This document shows positions 15,868 to 31,535 of a stretch of 60,263 bases of DNA, one piece after another; position 1 is the stretch's first letter, and every line of letters begins with the position of its first letter. A program made the position numbers and the translations under genes. Source of the DNA: Actinomycetota bacterium (GTDB lineage: Bacteria > Actinomycetota > Thermoleophilia > Miltoncostaeales > Miltoncostaeaceae); NCBI GenBank assembly GCA_963169235.1, contig CAUJCX010000021.1:1-60263 (forward strand), read 5' to 3'. The notes under the pieces were generated by a model, which saw nothing but the letters and a program-made list of their open reading frames with translations, ran no database searches and had not been told where the DNA came from.

Positions 15868-16143
15868 ATGCGAGAGACGATCCCACCACTCGAGCGGCTG
15901 CGCGCCAGGGTCTCCGGCGCCGAGAACGGCTGGTTCTTCGCCCAGCTGGCCGACCACGTGACCGCGCGGCGGCGTGAGCTGGGCCTGTCGCAGCAGCAGC
16001 TGGCGGCCCTCACCGGCACCACGCAGCCCGCCATCGCCCGCCTGGAGAAGGGCGGTCGCCCGCCGCGCATCGACACCCTCCTGCGCATCGCGGATGCCCT
16101 GGGGTGCGACCTTGAGGTGAAGCTCAACCCGCGGGAGCCCTGA
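15868..16143 (+). CDS. XRE-family HTH regulator
   Basis: 91 residues. Helix-turn-helix: RRRELGLSQQQLAALTGTTQ, then PAIARLEKGGRPPRIDTLLRIADALG. The N-terminal 30 residues (RLRARVSGAENGWFFAQL) are like HigA-type antitoxins, but no toxin gene is adjacent: the next gene, 13 bp downstream, encodes a YcaQ-like DNA glycosylase. It may regulate that operon. TAACCT at 15851 is a candidate -10, giving a very short leader. Confidence 0.82.
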   Translation: MRETIPPLERLRARVSGAENGWFFAQLADHVTARRRELGLSQQQLAALTGTTQPAIARLEKGGRPPRIDTLLRIADALGCDLEVKLNPREP

Positions 16144-16156
16144 CCGCCGGGCGCCC

Positions 16157-17257
16157 GTGACCCGCGTCCGCCTCGATCACCTGCGCCGGTACGCGGCGGC
16201 CCGCACGCTGGGTCGTCCCACCACGCTGGTGCGCGCCGTTCGGCGCCTGGGGTTCGTGCAGGCCGACCCCATCCGCGCGCCCGCCCGGGCGCAAGACCTG
16301 ATGCTGCGCCACCGGGTCACGGGCTACCGCGCGGGCGACCTGGAGGCCCGGTATCCGCGTCTGCCCTTGGAGGAGGAGTACCTGGTCAACTACGGCTTCG
16401 TGCCGCGCGACGTGGCCGCGCTGCTGCACCCGCGCGACAGCACGCGACCGTGGGCGGACGGTGCCGAGGCGCACGCCGACGAGCTACGGGACATCGTGCG
16501 GCGGCGGCGGATCGTGCGCCCCCGTGACGTGGTGCACGACGCCGCCTCCCGGACGGTGGTGAACGCGTGGGGCGGACGTTCCAACGCGGTGACGGCCCTG
16601 CTCGACCAGATGCACTACCGGGGCATGCTGCGGGTGGCGCGGCGCACAGGCGGGCACCGGCACTTCGCGCTTGCCCGGCACGGCCACGCGGGCGCGCCGC
16701 CGCCTGCGGACGACGAGCGGGCCGACGCCCTCGTCGACCTGCTGGTGGGGCTCTACGCCCCCCTCCCCTCTCGCACGCTGACGCAGCTGGTGTCGATGCT
16801 GCGCTGGGGCGCTCCGGGCCTGGCGCACCGCGGCGCGCTGGCGGCGGCGCTCGCCCGGGCCCGTGAGCGCCTGCCCCACGCCGACGTGGAGGGCACGCGC
16901 TGGTACTGGCCCGACGGCGAGGACCCCACGTCGCGCCGCTGGCGTCCGGCCGACCGCGTGCGCCTGCTGGCGCCGTTCGATCCGGTGGTGTGGGACCGCA
17001 CCCGGTTCGCCCTGGTGTGGGGCTGGGAGTACCGTTTCGAGGCGTACGTGCCGGCGGCCAAGCGCGTGCTGGGGTACTACGCGCTGCCGGTGCTGTGGCG
17101 CGAGCACGTGGTGGGGTGGTGCAACGTCACCGTCGCCGGCGGGCGGGTGCTGCCCGAGATCGGCTGGGTCGCGGGGTCGGCTCCCCGCGACGACGGCTTC
17201 GCCTCCGCCCTGGACGACGAGATGGAGTCGCTGGCCGCGTTCCTCGGCCTGGGATAG
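16157..17257 (+). CDS. YcaQ-like winged-helix DNA glycosylase
   Basis: 366 residues from GTG 16157. It belongs to the HTH_42/YcaQ superfamily, whose members (AlkZ, E. coli YcaQ) unhook bulky and cross-linked bases. The catalytic Q-x-D/Q motif is present in GFVQADPIRAPARAQDLML, followed by LEARYPRLPLEEEYLVNYG. Three winged-helix modules and the C-terminal beta-barrel (LLAPFDPVVWDRTRF, VPAAKRVLGYYALPVL) are recognisable. It probably forms an operon with the XRE gene upstream. Activity not proven for this subgroup. Confidence 0.85.
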   Translation: MTRVRLDHLRRYAAARTLGRPTTLVRAVRRLGFVQADPIRAPARAQDLMLRHRVTGYRAGDLEARYPRLPLEEEYLVNYGFVPRDVAALLHPRDSTRPWADGAEAHADELRDIVRRRRIVRPRDVVHDAASRTVVNAWGGRSNAVTALLDQMHYRGMLRVARRTGGHRHFALARHGHAGAPPPADDERADALVDLLVGLYAPLPSRTLTQLVSMLRWGAPGLAHRGALAAALARARERLPHADVEGTRWYWPDGEDPTSRRWRPADRVRLLAPFDPVVWDRTRFALVWGWEYRFEAYVPAAKRVLGYYALPVLWREHVVGWCNVTVAGGRVLPEIGWVAGSAPRDDGFASALDDEMESLAAFLGLG

Positions 17258-17368
17258 CCGTGGTGCCCCCGGCTGCCGCGAGCCTTGGGTGGCAGGGCGA
17301 TGAGAGCGACCACGCCCCGCCGTTGCCGCGGGACTCCTTCGCCCGTTCGGAGGTACCTGACCTGCGCT

Positions 17369-17845
17369 CTAGGTGAGCGTGCTGTGGACGATGGCGAACT
17401 CGATGGGGTGCTCGATCGGCCACAGCTGCAGGCGGTAGAACCCGATCTCGTCCTCGTGATCCTCAAAGCTCACGTCCTTGGCGCTAAAGAGCACCCCAAG
17501 ACGACCAGGAGGCGTGGGGATCGTCCACTCGACGGAGTCGTTCTCACCCCGAATACCACCCGGGCCCACCGGGAACCACCCCTGAGTGACGTGCTGCCAC
17601 TCCTCATGGTCATTGGGTGGCTCCTCATCCCATACCTCAACGACGGAGCCGGTCGGGCCTCCCCACGACAGAGCGCTGATGACGCACCCGCCAATATTAT
17701 CTGAGTGGATCCCACCCTTGTACCCCGTGAAAGCAACGTCATCGGGCAATGACGGGTCAGGCGGCTCGACACCGTGGAGCGATCCAATCACAATGCACGA
17801 ATGAGTTGCCGTTAAGACGTGGCAGCGACGCATCGCGATTCCCAT
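17369..17845 (-). CDS. Immunity-like protein, cassette 1
   Basis: 158 residues; one of three tandem paralogues. Conserved blocks: VEVWDEEPP, EEWQHVTQGWFPVG, a VEWTIPTPPGRLGVLFSAK strand pair, GFYRLQLWPIE and EFAIVHS. It is acidic, with no signal peptide or membrane segment, so cytoplasmic. It follows by 32 bp a frameshifted NucA/NucB nuclease tip, with GAAGGGAG correctly spaced to its ATG. This arrangement suggests the immunity protein of a polymorphic toxin. Fold order resembles ComJ/Nin, the inhibitor of Bacillus NucA, but only by eye. GC content is clearly below that of flanking genes. Confidence 0.75.
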   Translation of the reverse strand: MGIAMRRCHVLTATHSCIVIGSLHGVEPPDPSLPDDVAFTGYKGGIHSDNIGGCVISALSWGGPTGSVVEVWDEEPPNDHEEWQHVTQGWFPVGPGGIRGENDSVEWTIPTPPGRLGVLFSAKDVSFEDHEDEIGFYRLQLWPIEHPIEFAIVHSTLT

Positions 17846-17877
17846 CGAGCATGACTCCCTTCTAGGGTGTCACGGTA

Positions 17878-18150
17878 TCAACGCACAGCAACACGACACG
17901 CTTCGCCGTGCAGTATTCGCTTGCGCGCGTACTGCCCGACGCCCTGATGATCGTTCTCGCTCGCCGGTACCCCCCGGCGGCTCGCAACACGACCATTGTA
18001 GATGCCACCTTCCATGGTGCTCGCGGAACGGGTCTTCGTCGCAGTTCCACGTGCCCGTCGTGTTCGGTTGCGGCGTTGCCCGCTTCCAGGCGCGGCTGCA
18101 CACTCGACGACGGTTGCGGTCCACCTGGGTGCCGTTGGTGGTCCGACGCA
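17878..18150 (-). pseudogene. Decayed NucA/NucB nuclease toxin tip, cassette 1
   Basis: One frame reads QVDRNRRRVC and then TWNCDEDPF; an extra C in the following codons shifts to the frame reading ASTMEGGIYNGRVASRR, GVPASENDHQG and QYARKRILHGEACRVAVR before TGA. Joined, this is the C-terminal half of a DNase_NucA_NucB domain (CDE-P-FAS-EGG signature). No upstream toxin body or start remains. The fragment ends 32 bp before an intact immunity-like gene. Confidence 0.75.
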
Positions 18151-18323
18151 GCGTGCGGAGGTAGCCGCCCTCACTACGTGATTCCCGAGAGCGCGCGAAG
18201 ACGGCCCGACGGCACTCGGCGCCGACGAGGGGGCGCGACGTGTGCGCGGATGCGACCCTGCTCCCCATGTATGCCTCCCAGAGAGGCGATGAGACCTCAA
18301 CGCGATTGAAGCAGTCTCACAAT

Positions 18324-18809
18324 CTATTGCTCGAAGATGCTGTGGATGATCGCGAACTCGATGGGGTGCTCAATCGGCCACAGCTGCAGACGGTAGAACC
18401 CGACCTCGTCCTCGTGATCCTCAAAGCTCACGTCCTTGGCGCTAAAGAGCACCCCAAGACGACCAGGAGGCGTGGGGATCGTCCACTCGACGGAGTCGTC
18501 GTCCTCACCCCGAACACCACCCGGGCCCACCGGGAACCACCCCTGCGTGACGTGCTGCCACTCCTCATAGTCATCGGGTGGCTCCTCATCCCACACCTCA
18601 ACGACGGAGGCAGTCGGCCCTCCCCAGGTAAGAGCGTAGATGACACACCCGCCGTTGTTGAAGGCGCCAATTGCTCCCATGTAATGCTCGTCAATCTCGG
18701 TGAATGCTGGCAGTGCAGGATCTCGCGGCTCAACGTCATGGCTCGATGCAAACACCATGCCGTACTCGAGGGCAGTCAAGACGTTGCAGCGACGCAGCAA
18801 GAGACCCAC
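18324..18809 (-). CDS. Immunity-like protein, cassette 2
   Basis: 161 residues from GTG 18809, with AGAGGAG at a good distance. It is the closest paralogue of cassette 1: VEVWDEEPP, GWFPVGPGG, GRLGVLFSAKDVSFED and LWPIEHPIEFAI are shared, while the N-terminal 60 residues differ (FTEIDEHYMGAIGAFNNGG). That N-terminal variability with a constant core is what one expects of immunity proteins adapting to toxin variants. It follows the nonsense-mutated nuclease tip of cassette 2. The frame is intact although its toxin is dead, so it may still be selected. Confidence 0.75.
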   Translation of the reverse strand: MGLLLRRCNVLTALEYGMVFASSHDVEPRDPALPAFTEIDEHYMGAIGAFNNGGCVIYALTWGGPTASVVEVWDEEPPDDYEEWQHVTQGWFPVGPGGVRGEDDDSVEWTIPTPPGRLGVLFSAKDVSFEDHEDEVGFYRLQLWPIEHPIEFAIIHSIFEQ

Positions 18810-18840
18810 CGTAGTGACTCCTCTGAAGATTATCGTTCAC

Positions 18841-19043
18841 TAGCGCACGACGACGCGGAACGCCTCACGGTCGAGGATGCGGTTACGTGCATACTGCCGC
18901 CGGATCGCCTTACCCTGTTCGTCGTCCTCAGTTTCGGGTACTTATCGGCGACTCGCGATGCGCCCATTGTAACGGCCGCCCTGCGGGACGAGCACGCACG
19001 ACGGCAAGGGTTCGTCGGTGCGAGCACAATGCCGGCCCCTGGT
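18841..19043 (-). pseudogene. Decayed NucA/NucB nuclease toxin tip, cassette 2
   Basis: A single frame reads a damaged active-site segment (C-A-R-TDEPLPS), GGRYNGRIASRR, then TAA where cassette 3 has Trp, then VPETEDDEQGKAIRRQYARN and RILDREAFRVVVR before TAG. The alignment to cassettes 1 and 3 is colinear. The CDEYPFAS motif is degraded and the nonsense codon splits the domain, so this copy is inactive. Confidence 0.72.
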
Positions 19044-19050
19044 CCGCACG

Positions 19051-19530
19051 CTACCCCAGAGTGCTGTGGACGATCGCGAACTCGATCGGCTCGACGATCG
19101 GCCACAGTTGCAGGCGGTAGAAGCCGCTCTCGTCCTCGTCGTGCTCAAAGCTCACGTCTTTGGCGCTGAAGAGCACACCGAGGCGGCCCAGGGGCGTGGG
19201 GATCGTCCACTCGACGAAATCGTGATCCTCCCCCCGAATACCACCCGCGCCCACCGGGAACCACCCCTGGGTGACGTGCTGCCACTCGTCATGGTCATTG
19301 GGTGACTCCTCATCCCATACCTCAACGACGGAGCCGGTCGGGCCTCCCCACGTAAGAGGCGTGATGACGCACCCGCCGTTGTTGAACGCATCAATGGCCC
19401 CCTTGTAGAAGGTAATGCCTGGATCAGTCGGAAGCGCGGGGTCACGGGGCTCAACGTCATCGATCGATCCGATACCCATACAGCGCTCGAGGGCTGACAA
19501 TATGTTATGCCGTTGCACCAAGACACCCAT
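19051..19530 (-). CDS. Immunity-like protein, cassette 3
   Basis: 159 residues from ATG 19530, with CAGGAG upstream. Third paralogue: VEVWDEESP, DEWQHVTQGWFPVG, a variant TPLGRLGVLFSAKDVSFE and GFYRLQLWPIVEPIEFAI. It shares the FYKGAIDAFNNGG N-terminal region type with cassette 2. The frame runs back without a stop into the upstream nuclease tip, making a continuous 240-codon frame from GTG 19773; I prefer the internal ATG because it matches the start of the other copies and has its own Shine-Dalgarno. Confidence 0.75.
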   Translation of the reverse strand: MGVLVQRHNILSALERCMGIGSIDDVEPRDPALPTDPGITFYKGAIDAFNNGGCVITPLTWGGPTGSVVEVWDEESPNDHDEWQHVTQGWFPVGAGGIRGEDHDFVEWTIPTPLGRLGVLFSAKDVSFEHDEDESGFYRLQLWPIVEPIEFAIVHSTLG

Positions 19531-19800
19531 TCTGCACTCCTGTGTTAGCACTGTGGCGCGGTATGCCTCACCGTGGAGGATGCGCTTGCGTGCATACTGC
19601 CGCCGGATCAGCTTGGCCTGTCCGTCATTCTCGCTTTCGGGTACCCACCGCCGACTCGCCAGGCGGCCACTGTAACGCCCGCCTTCCACCTTGCTGGCGA
19701 ACGGGTACTCGTCGCAGGTACACGCGCTGCCCCTGGGCCGCCTGCCGCGGACGTTGTGGGACGGGCCACGCACTGCAGGTGACCGTCGACGTTCGACACA
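19531..19800 (-). pseudogene. NucA/NucB nuclease toxin tip, cassette 3, fused in frame to the immunity gene
   Basis: The best-preserved tip: CTCDEYPFASKVEGG, GRLASRRWVPESEND and IRRQYARKRILHGEAYRAT. The NucA/NucB signature residues Asp and Glu are intact. Compared with cassettes 1-2, whose tips end in V-R-stop, a 2-bp loss near GTG-C-TAA removes the stop, so the frame continues through LTQECR into the immunity gene. Upstream the domain is lost within 80 bp of the rpoC terminator. No start or secretion module remains. Confidence 0.7.
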
Positions 19801-19877
19801 GTCGGTGGCGATCCGCGTCGCCGCAACGGTGACGAAGGGACGGCCGGGCGTCCCGCACGGGTGTCTTCGCGCAACGA

Positions 19878-19907
19878 CAACGGGGCGACCCGAAGGCCGC
19901 CCCGTTG
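19878..19907 (-). terminator. rpoC terminator hairpin
   Basis: A 10-bp stem CAACGGGGCG / CGCCCCGTTG encloses a 10-nt segment with a TTCG-containing inner stem on the minus strand. It lies 32 bp after the rpoC stop. There is no clear T-run. Confidence 0.7.
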
Positions 19908-19938
19908 CGTACCGCCCTACTGCTGCGATGCGAACCGG

Positions 19939-24498
<4,560 letters not shown>

Positions 24499-24605
24499 GT
24501 CCGCTTGCTCCTCAAATATGACGGCGGTGTCCGCAGCACCGCCTCAGGCTCGGGTCCGTACCTGAGGGCTCCGGCGCGGGCGGGCCGCGCCGGAGGGTGA
24601 TCCCG

Positions 24606-28370
<3,765 letters not shown>

Positions 28371-28451
28371 GTCGCGAGGCCTCCTCGGAGAAATCGGGTG
28401 GGCGGCTGGGCATGGTCGGGCGAACCGACGCCACATGCCGTCCGGCGAAAA

Positions 28452-28467
28452 AAATGCGGCCGCATTT
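28452..28467. promoter_or_regulatory. 16-bp perfect palindrome upstream of rpoB
   Basis: AAATGCGGCCGCATTT, about 80 bp upstream of the rpoB TTG and about 190 bp from the divergent gene at 28657. It stands out as AT-flanked in a GC-rich region and could be an operator or a hairpin in the rpoB leader. The rest of 28371-28656 shows no gene. Confidence 0.4.
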
Positions 28468-28656
28468 CATATCATGCACGAAGCGCGGATGGAACCGACC
28501 ATGGTGTGGCGGGCGCCGAAATCACTGGGCAGGCGATCGCGGCCGACGATCGCGCGGCGAGCCGAGCGATCCCATGCATATTACAGATCAGCGGCCGTCC
28601 GCGCCATCCCCTATCGTTAACGGCTGGCTTTCGGGTCCGTCGTGCATACTGGTGAT

Positions 28657-29145
28657 GTGACGAAACCGCTTCCCACGCTGCGCCAGGCCGACGATCAGGA
28701 CGGGGTCACCGCCGAGCTGGTCTCGGTGCTCGACTCGGCCCACCTGGTGTGGTCGAACCCCGAGGAGCGCCGCCGCATGCGGTTCTTCGGGTTCCGGCCG
28801 GCGGTCGAGCCGGGCGTGCTGAAGCGCGAGTGGCACGGCATGAACGTGCGGGTGTCGCCCACGCTGCTGCGGGCCGCGTGGCCCGGAGCCGGCGTGCTGG
28901 AGTTCCGCTCGCCCGAGCGCGTGCTGCTGATGGACGGCGCGCCGTTCGCCCCGTCGCCGCAGGCGATGGAGGTCGTGCACCAGGTGCTCGACCTGATCCA
29001 GTCGTACGAGCGCTGGGTCGAGGCTCGCGAGGGCAAGGACCAGCGCATCGGCCGCGGACAGATCGACGGCCGCGCGGTGAACCCTCTGGCCGAGACGCGG
29101 CGCCTCCAGCGGGCGATGCAGGTTCGCCGGAGACGCGCGCGCTGA
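28657..29145 (+). CDS. Hypothetical protein divergent from rpoB
   Basis: 162 residues, not recognised. Sequence includes a VWSNPEERRRMRFFGFRP motif, a beta-rich centre (MNVRVSPTLLRAAWPG) and a long C-terminal helix (AMEVVHQVLDLIQSYERWVEA) ending in Arg. No signal peptide. GTG 28657 is chosen since CATACT lies 6 nt upstream (leaderless pattern); an alternative GTG at 28642 is in frame but overlaps that box. It is convergent with the 70-residue gene at 29161. Confidence 0.7.
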   Translation: MTKPLPTLRQADDQDGVTAELVSVLDSAHLVWSNPEERRRMRFFGFRPAVEPGVLKREWHGMNVRVSPTLLRAAWPGAGVLEFRSPERVLLMDGAPFAPSPQAMEVVHQVLDLIQSYERWVEAREGKDQRIGRGQIDGRAVNPLAETRRLQRAMQVRRRRAR

Positions 29146-29160
29146 CCGTCGTGCGGCGTC

Positions 29161-29373
29161 CTACGCCGTGTCGCCGAACCGCCCCACGATCTTGCCGCCC
29201 TTGACGACCTCGAGGTCGTTGAGCCAGCCGGTGAGCCGCTCGTAGTCCTTGTCGTCCTCCGCGAGGCCCGCGCGTGCCTGCGCGACGAGAGCCGCGACCT
29301 CGTCGACGTTCGACTTGTTGGCGAGCGAGACCTTGTCACGGAGCTCGCTCTTCTGCGCCCTTTCGAGTGGCAT
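29161..29373 (-). CDS. Small helical protein of unknown function
   Basis: 70 residues from ATG 29373, with GAAAGGA at a good distance; an in-frame ATG two codons upstream overlaps that site. Charged and helical (LERAQKSELRDKVSLANKSN, VAALVAQARAGLAEDD), ending in a short basic KGGKIVGRFGDT segment. Not recognised. It is one of the genes that separate rplL from rpoB and lies 89 bp downstream of the subtilase pair on the same strand. Confidence 0.72.
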   Translation of the reverse strand: MPLERAQKSELRDKVSLANKSNVDEVAALVAQARAGLAEDDKDYERLTGWLNDLEVVKGGKIVGRFGDTA

Positions 29374-29462
29374 GCACATCCTTTCGGGGAAAAGCCGGGA
29401 CCGACAGGGATTGTGCGATATCGCGGATGCCGTGTCCAGCGCCGGCGCACGTGGCGGGACGA

Positions 29463-31535
29463 TCAGCGCGCCCGCAGGGTGCGTCGCACCTGCCGCACGT
29501 TGCCCGCCACGTCGGTGACCTGGGCCCGCACCGAGACCCTGCCTGCCTGCAGGCGACCCACCCGGACCACCCGGATGCGTCCCGCGGGCACGGCGGTGCG
29601 CACGCGGTGCCCGCCGACGTCCAGCACCACGCGCTGGCGTCCGCCGCCGCCGTCGCGCACGCGCAGCCACAGGCGGGCCGGGCGTGCCGACGCGGCCTTC
29701 GGCCTCTTCGCCCGCGCGATGCGCAACAGCTGCACGCGGGGCGCCGTGTTGTCGATGCGCACCACGCGCCGGATCGTGGCCACGTTGCCGGCCCAGTCGG
29801 CGCCCTCGACCCACAGCGCGTGGCGGCCGTCGCGCAGGGAGCGCGAGTCGAACCGGGCGCCGATGCCGTCGCGCACCTGCGCGCGGGCGAGCACCCGGGT
29901 GCCGATGCCCAGGGTGAGGCGGACGGTGCCGGACGGGTCGACCGACGCCGCACTGACGGCGACCGTGCGCCGCATCGGCGACAGCGGGCGGGGACGGGTG
30001 ACGGTGAGCGCCGGCCCGGTGAGGTCGACCCGCACGCGCCCCGCGCCGAACTCCATGTCGGGCCCGGGCGCGCCCAGGTCGTACGCGTCGCCGGCGAGCA
30101 CGGCCCGGATGTCGGCCGGGGCCGTCGGCAGGCCCTGCGCGCGACGGCGCTCGATCAGCAGGGCGGCCGCCCCGGCCGCGTTGGGCGCCGCGTTGGACGT
30201 GCCGCCGACGCCTCGCGGGCCGTTGGGGCCCGCCAGAGCCGTGTCGGTGGGGGCCACCAGGTCGGGCTTCATGCGGCCGTCGTCGGTGGGCCCGATGGAG
30301 GAGTACTCCTGGAGGCGGTCGCCGCGCCAGTCCACCGCGCCCACCGCGACGGCGCCGGCGGCGTCGCCGGGCGTGGGGATGGTGCTGGAGGTGGCGCCCC
30401 CGAACAGCGACATGTCGATCTCGCGCGACACCAGCGTCATCTGGCCCGCGGGCGGGGGACCCGAGGCGCGCACGATGCGCACCCGGAAGAAGCCGTCGGC
30501 CGGCGGGGAGTAGCCGGTGAACCGCTCGGACGCCCATCCGCCCACCGTCTGGCGGTCGGCCGAGGCCACCACCGGCGTCCACGCCGAGCCGTCGTCCGCG
30601 CGCCGCTCGAGCACCAGGTCGAGGTCGGTGACGGCGCCCTCGGGGCTGCGCCACGTCACCGCGAACGTGATCGGGCTGCCGGCCCCCCGGTAGAACACGC
30701 CGTTGCCGGGGTCGGGGAAGTCCTGCACCCCGTCGCCCTCGCGATCGGCCCAGGCCCCGCTCCACATGCGCCGCTGGTAGTTGCCCGCCGAGTTGAACCA
30801 CAGGATGCCCGCCGCGGCGGCGCGGTCGACGGCCTGGGCTCCCGGCGACGTGCCGTCGAACGGCCCCTCGATGAAGCTGTTGGAGTGCACCACGATGTCG
30901 GGACGCCGGGCCACCAGCCAGTCGACGGCCGCCAGGAAGTCCTGGTCGGTGCGGTAGTTCACGAACAGGTAGCGGGCCTTCGGCGCGTAGTCGAACACCG
31001 TCTGCGCCACCAGCTCACCGTGGTTCGTGGCGTTGCCGTACGCGTTGCGCCCTTCGAGCCCGTTCGCGGCGTCGAACGACGCGTACTCCACGTTGGCGGC
31101 AGAGGGCAGCTCCCCGGCGTCCTGGAGCGCCCCGATGCCGCGCCCGAACCCGAGGTCGAGCACGGCGATCACCAGACCGCTGCCGGACGCGCCCTCGGCC
31201 GCCAGCGCGGCGGCCCCGGTACGCCGCAGCCCCTGGCTCACCACCGGGCCCTCGTCGCCGAACCCCACCGCCGCCGTGGTCACCTGCGCCACGCCGGGAA
31301 CGCGGCGCAGCGCCCGCGCCCGGGCCGGGCTCATGGTGGCCTGGAACGTGCGCCCGCGCCGCCGCTCCACGCGCACCGCGCCCTGGCCGAGCGCTTTCGC
31401 GACGGCCGCCTGACGCCCGTCGCGGGCCGTGATCTCCACCGTCGATGCGGGTGCCGCCCAGGCCGGTGCCGCCGCGGCGGCACTGCAGAGCGCCGCACCG
31501 GCGAGGAGCAGGGCGGATGGGGCGAGGCGGGTCAT
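29463..31535 (-). CDS. Secreted S8-family serine protease (subtilase)
   Basis: 690 residues with a signal peptide (cleavage near AWA-AP, about 27). Catalytic residues fit the S8 order: Asp in IAVLDLGFG, His in NHGELVA, oxyanion Asn in NSAGNY and Ser in GGTSNAAPNAAG. Between His and Ser is an inserted jelly-roll-like domain with TWRSPEGAVTDLDLVLE. The C-terminal third has two Ig-like modules with the DxAGN end motif and finishes in TLRAR. It starts by ATGA overlap with the upstream subtilase 31532-33001, so the pair are co-translated. Such proteases probably act on surface or extracellular proteins. Confidence 0.88.
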   Translation of the reverse strand: MTRLAPSALLLAGAALCSAAAAAPAWAAPASTVEITARDGRQAAVAKALGQGAVRVERRRGRTFQATMSPARARALRRVPGVAQVTTAAVGFGDEGPVVSQGLRRTGAAALAAEGASGSGLVIAVLDLGFGRGIGALQDAGELPSAANVEYASFDAANGLEGRNAYGNATNHGELVAQTVFDYAPKARYLFVNYRTDQDFLAAVDWLVARRPDIVVHSNSFIEGPFDGTSPGAQAVDRAAAAGILWFNSAGNYQRRMWSGAWADREGDGVQDFPDPGNGVFYRGAGSPITFAVTWRSPEGAVTDLDLVLERRADDGSAWTPVVASADRQTVGGWASERFTGYSPPADGFFRVRIVRASGPPPAGQMTLVSREIDMSLFGGATSSTIPTPGDAAGAVAVGAVDWRGDRLQEYSSIGPTDDGRMKPDLVAPTDTALAGPNGPRGVGGTSNAAPNAAGAAALLIERRRAQGLPTAPADIRAVLAGDAYDLGAPGPDMEFGAGRVRVDLTGPALTVTRPRPLSPMRRTVAVSAASVDPSGTVRLTLGIGTRVLARAQVRDGIGARFDSRSLRDGRHALWVEGADWAGNVATIRRVVRIDNTAPRVQLLRIARAKRPKAASARPARLWLRVRDGGGGRQRVVLDVGGHRVRTAVPAGRIRVVRVGRLQAGRVSVRAQVTDVAGNVRQVRRTLRAR

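Larger units (their letters stand above)
17369..19860 (-). repeat. Three tandem toxin-tip/immunity cassettes
   Basis: Three direct repeats of roughly 700-950 bp, each with a nuclease tip followed by an immunity-like gene in the same order. Downstream parts of the immunity genes are nearly the same at the DNA level across the copies; tips and gene starts diverge more. The block abuts the rpoC terminator and has lower GC than its surroundings. No insertion-sequence ends or direct target repeats were found. Confidence 0.75.

Noticed and set aside
15868-17257. Toxin-antitoxin pair formed by the XRE gene and its neighbour
   Set aside because: The neighbour is a full-length YcaQ-like glycosylase, not a RelE/HigB-type toxin.
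17369-19860. CRISPR-like repeat or integron array
   Set aside because: Only three long units with coding content. No short direct repeats with spacers, no attC-like hairpins, no integrase.
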